Source: Halothece sp. MAG (GTDB lineage: Bacteria; Cyanobacteriota; Cyanobacteriia; Cyanobacteriales; Rubidibacteraceae). From it: a stretch of 7,761 bases of DNA. Shown piece by piece: positions 5,177 through 7,761 of this stretch; positions within the stretch are counted from its first letter, which is position 1; every line of letters starts with the position of its first letter. Location of the stretch: contig JAHEOB010000034.1 of assembly GCA_018610095.1 (NCBI GenBank), positions 1-7,761 on the forward strand, given 5' to 3'. The position numbers were made by a program, and so were the translations under genes. The notes under the pieces are model-generated. The model was not told where the DNA came from. It searched no databases and saw only the letters and a program-made list of their open reading frames with translations.

Positions 5177-6577
5177 ATGACTGCTTTACCTGCGCCAACA
5201 CCTTCTTCTGACCAGAATTCGTTTGCCGCTAATTTTTCTGGGCAAGAAACGCCTGTTTCCACTCTCAAAGAATTAGTTGCCAATTTAAATCGAGAACAAA
5301 ATAAAATCCAAAATCTGTTAAGTTCTCTCGGGTTTGCGCTACGCAGTTTTAATAATCTCAATCAGTTTTTAGAAATTATCCCTCTAATGGCAGCTCGTGT
5401 TTCTGATACTGATGGAGGCGCGTTATTACTATATAAAGGTGAAGGGAAAGTTAATCTCCAACAACTTCATTGTCAAGGCGGATTAGCATCTCAGGAAATT
5501 CGTAACGGCATCTCGAAAGTGACGCGGGAATTAGGAAAAGGGGAATCGCTGCCTGAAAATACTTCCTTAGATGAATTGATTCAAAATGCCCTACCTCAAG
5601 ATATTAAAGTCTTTGGAACACCGATTTTAGCCAAAGGAAAAGAACGTGGGCGACTCTATGTGTTTACCCGCGATCGCGATTATGAATGGAATTTAACGCG
5701 ACAAAAATTAGTGCAATTAGTAGCCGATCAAGCTGCTGTCGCGATCGCCAACAATGATTTAGCCATGGAAGTCCGACAAAAAGAACGGCTCGATCGGGAG
5801 TTGGAAATGGCAACGGATATTCAGTTCCATTTGCTTCCCCGTAAATATCCCAAAATCAAAGGATTGGATATTGCTGCTGCTTGTCGGACTGCTAACCGTG
5901 TTGGTGGCGACTATTACGATTTTATCCCTGCTAACTATGACCAACCTGATAGCAACGCCAATGAGACTAATGAGGGCAGTACTGTGCCGTGGAGTATTGT
6001 CATTGGTGATGTCATGGGGAAAGGCGTTCCCGCAGGTTTAATTATGACCATGACACGGGGCATGCTTCGTGCCGAAGTTTTAAACCATCATTCCCCTGCC
6101 AAAGTGCTAAAACACCTTAATCGTGTGATGTACGATGACTTAGAAAGTTCCCATCGCTTTGTCACCCTGTTTTATTCCCAATATGATCCCCAAACCCGTC
6201 GCTTATCCTTTAGCAATGCTGCCCATAATCCCCCCTTATGGTGGCAAGCCAGTAGCAATACCGTTCATCGCTTAGATACCTTGGGGATGCTAATTGGATT
6301 GGATACAGACTCTCAATATGAAGAAGATAGGGTTCAACTTGGCATTGGAGATACCATTTTATACTATACCGATGGTTTTACGGATGCAGTAAATTCTAAA
6401 GGAAAACGGTTTGAAGAACATAACTTAATCCAATCCTTTCACTGGGCTGCCCAGCAAGGGTATCATTCTGAAGCCATTGTTCAATATCTGTTCAATACGG
6501 TCGATTGCTTTATTGGTAAAGAAAAACCCCCAGTTGATGATATGACATTAGTGGTCATGCAAGTAAAAGAGGAATAA
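5177..6577 (+). CDS. GAF-domain PP2C-type (RsbU/SpoIIE-like) serine/threonine phosphatase
   Basis: Soluble protein phosphatase of 466 residues, likely dephosphorylating an anti-sigma-factor antagonist or similar phosphoprotein. A GAF-type sensory domain covers about 45-195. A charged linker helix, EVRQKERLDRELEMATDIQFHLLP (198-221), is typical of RsbU-type enzymes and joins it to the catalytic domain (about 222-466). Metal-binding acidic residues are in place: Asp245 in GGDYYDF, Asp278 in GDVMGKGVPAGL, Asp399 in YYTDGFTDA, and Asp454/Asp455 in VDDMTLVV. The catalytic domain therefore looks active. The GAF domain lacks an obvious bilin-binding cysteine motif; Cys99 is the only Cys in it. ATG 5177 was chosen over the in-frame TTG at 5168. 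No Shine-Dalgarno precedes it. No anti-sigma factor or antagonist gene is adjacent, so its partner is unknown. The gene is divergent from ccdA. Confidence 0.92.
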   Translation: MTALPAPTPSSDQNSFAANFSGQETPVSTLKELVANLNREQNKIQNLLSSLGFALRSFNNLNQFLEIIPLMAARVSDTDGGALLLYKGEGKVNLQQLHCQGGLASQEIRNGISKVTRELGKGESLPENTSLDELIQNALPQDIKVFGTPILAKGKERGRLYVFTRDRDYEWNLTRQKLVQLVADQAAVAIANNDLAMEVRQKERLDRELEMATDIQFHLLPRKYPKIKGLDIAAACRTANRVGGDYYDFIPANYDQPDSNANETNEGSTVPWSIVIGDVMGKGVPAGLIMTMTRGMLRAEVLNHHSPAKVLKHLNRVMYDDLESSHRFVTLFYSQYDPQTRRLSFSNAAHNPPLWWQASSNTVHRLDTLGMLIGLDTDSQYEEDRVQLGIGDTILYYTDGFTDAVNSKGKRFEEHNLIQSFHWAAQQGYHSEAIVQYLFNTVDCFIGKEKPPVDDMTLVVMQVKEE

Positions 6578-6656
6578 AATTGTCTTTAATCTATCAGCAA
6601 TGCTTGGAACAGAATTTTTTGCTGCAAGTTTCTTCCATGGGAAAAATAGCTTACGA

Positions 6657-6662
6657 TATAAG
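6657..6662 (+). promoter_or_regulatory. Candidate -10 box for the DUF697 gene
   Basis: TATAAG, the same box as before rpsN, ends 26 nt before the ATG at 6689. No convincing -35 lies at the usual distance. The 111-nt gap after the phosphatase gene contains no clear terminator, so readthrough from that gene is also possible. Confidence 0.35.
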
Positions 6663-6688
6663 AAGGTGTGTTTTTCAAACAATCAATT

Positions 6689-7761
6689 ATGGCGGTGCAA
6701 TTTAGAAAGCCAATTTTAGTTACGGGTGTGGGTTTATCCTTTTTATTGTGGATTGGTACTGCAATTCAAGACTCCTTAACTACTATAGGAGAATGGGGCA
6801 TTCCAGCCGCGATCGCGCTTGGAACTGGCTTATGGTGGTGGCGACAATCGCAACAGAAAAAAAATTCTGATCCCCCTGTAGTCCAAAAAACCATTGATCG
6901 GGAAGCAGTTGATGGCGCGATCGCTGAGGCAAAAACGGTGATTGATCAAATTACCACCGAAGCCCCTGAAACCAAGATTACTGATTTCCAACAGCGTCTG
7001 GAACAACTCTCAGACAATCTCAACCGTGACACCCTCAACATTGCCATAACAGGGGGTCAAAGTGTTGGCAAAAGCAGCCTCAAACAGTGTCTTGATGTTA
7101 ATTCACACCAAGTAATTGAAACCCCACCCCTGTATCAAACCGCGGAAATGGAAACGATCGAACAGATTGCACTGCCTTGTGAGCTTGTTATTTTTGTGGT
7201 TAATGGTGACATTACTGATTCGGAATATCAAACACTGCAACGGTGGCGTCACTGGCAGCAAACAATCCTAGTCGTCTTTAATAAGCAAGATCATTATTCA
7301 TCTGAGGAACAAGCAGTCATCTATCATCAACTGCAAAATCGTCTGAATGCTATCATTCCTGAAACGGATATTTTTCAAACTAGTGCTGCCCCTGCCCCGA
7401 TTAAAGTCCGTCAATTCCAAGCGGATAATACTCAGCAAGAATGGGAAGAAACGCGATCGCCTGAAGTCAAAGGCTTACAGACACGCTTAAATCACTTACT
7501 GCATGAGGAAAAACTAGCCCTAATTTATCAAAGCACTTGGCGTCAAGCCCATCTGCTAAAACAAGAGGCAAAAACTCTGCTAAATCAATGTCGTCGCGAA
7601 CGGGCGATGCCCATTATTGAACAATATCAATGGGTAGCCGCTGGAACCGCCTTTGCCAATCCCGTCAGCAGTCTGGATTTATTAGCAACAGCAGCGATTA
7701 ATACGCAACTTGTCGTTGATTTAGGGAAAATTTACCAACAAAAAATCTCTTGGGAACAAGC
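6689..7761 (+). CDS. DUF697-family membrane P-loop GTPase-like protein (3' end cut by window)
   Basis: At least 357 codons, open to the window end, so the C-terminus is missing. Two hydrophobic segments lie at about 8-26 and 37-51, followed by a positively charged WWWRQSQQKK, suggesting a membrane-anchored hairpin with a cytoplasmic domain. The P-loop GGQSVGKSS is at 122-130 with Lys128 (G1). NKQD at 198-201 matches the guanine-specificity G4 motif, and TSAAP at 231-235 fits G5. The expected DxPG (G3) position reads ETPPLY (144-149), and only 14 residues separate P-loop Ser129 from it, too short for a normal switch I. From about 310 the sequence EQYQWVAAGTAFANPVSSLDLLATAAINTQLVVDLGKIY fits the start of a DUF697 domain. 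Function is not known; related proteins are often called GTPases. The ATG is the best start; an in-frame GTG at 6668 is less likely, and an in-frame stop lies at 6659-6661. Confidence 0.87.
   Translation, partial: MAVQFRKPILVTGVGLSFLLWIGTAIQDSLTTIGEWGIPAAIALGTGLWWWRQSQQKKNSDPPVVQKTIDREAVDGAIAEAKTVIDQITTEAPETKITDFQQRLEQLSDNLNRDTLNIAITGGQSVGKSSLKQCLDVNSHQVIETPPLYQTAEMETIEQIALPCELVIFVVNGDITDSEYQTLQRWRHWQQTILVVFNKQDHYSSEEQAVIYHQLQNRLNAIIPETDIFQTSAAPAPIKVRQFQADNTQQEWEETRSPEVKGLQTRLNHLLHEEKLALIYQSTWRQAHLLKQEAKTLLNQCRRERAMPIIEQYQWVAAGTAFANPVSSLDLLATAAINTQLVVDLGKIYQQKISWEQ

Larger units (their letters stand above)
176..7460. repeat. Dispersed HIP1 octamers GCGATCGC (11 copies)
   Basis: Exact copies begin at 176, 426, 1444, 2395, 3968, 4489, 5670, 5741, 6809, 6917 and 7453. 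All 11 lie inside coding sequence. Random expectation for an octamer in this length is about 0.1, so the excess is clear. HIP1 over-representation is a known hallmark of many cyanobacterial genomes. Confidence 0.95.

Noticed and set aside
4978..5361. Antisense reading frame of 127 codons across the phosphatase start
   Set aside because: Its composition is not protein-like, it shows no recognisable motif, and half of it is antisense to a well-supported gene.
6595..6624. Possible terminator after the phosphatase gene (CAGCAA...TTGCTG)
   Set aside because: The stem is only six pairs with an 18-nt loop, and the T-run lies inside the loop rather than after the stem.
1..7761. A novel defence, mobile or biosynthetic system
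   Set aside because: No transposase, recombinase, CRISPR repeat, toxin-antitoxin pair, nuclease cluster or biosynthetic enzyme set is visible; nearly all genes belong to conserved housekeeping or signalling families.

Overview
The window is cyanobacterial chromosome of ordinary, conserved gene content. Three things point there. First, the octamer GCGATCGC (HIP1) occurs 11 times in 7.76 kb. Second, the gene set is typical: an RseP/S2P-like protease, an Nth-type endonuclease III, a zinc-free 100-residue ribosomal protein S14, and the system II cytochrome c maturation proteins CcdA and CcsB. Third, there is a GAF-PP2C phosphatase and a DUF697-type membrane GTPase of the kind common in cyanobacteria. 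The AT-leaning base composition and the gene forms would suit a unicellular, possibly halotolerant genus (Halothece, Dactylococcopsis or Cyanothece-like), but that is a guess.

Layout. Positions 1-160 hold no gene I can recognise. On the + strand, rseP (161-1255) overlaps nth (1252-1887) by ATGA. rpsN (1953-2255) follows with its own likely promoter, and a strong intrinsic terminator (2279-2330) closes this group. A convergent minus-strand group then reads right to left: ccdA (4829-4086), ccsB (4080-2713, 5 nt after ccdA) and a conserved-looking 111-residue hypothetical gene (2663-2328). The stop codon of the hypothetical gene lies at the end of the rpsN terminator. A 347-nt non-coding divergent region (4830-5176) separates ccdA from a + strand GAF-PP2C phosphatase gene (5177-6577). 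It carries inverted repeats, promoter-like boxes and a 20-codon ORF with a good Shine-Dalgarno. A P-loop DUF697 membrane protein gene begins at 6689 and runs off the window end.

How the genes relate. CcdA passes reducing equivalents across the thylakoid or plasma membrane to keep apocytochrome c cysteines reduced. CcsB, with CcsA encoded elsewhere, delivers and ligates heme. The small gene after ccsB may be cotranscribed and ends with a vicinal Cys-Cys pair, which makes it a candidate accessory factor; this is inference. rseP and nth appear translationally coupled but not functionally related. The phosphatase and the DUF697 protein are signalling or membrane proteins without adjacent partners.

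I found no convincing undescribed multi-gene system, mobile element, CRISPR array, tRNA or rRNA. The most interesting leads are the divergent intergenic region, the CC-tailed small protein and the compact G domain of the DUF697 protein.
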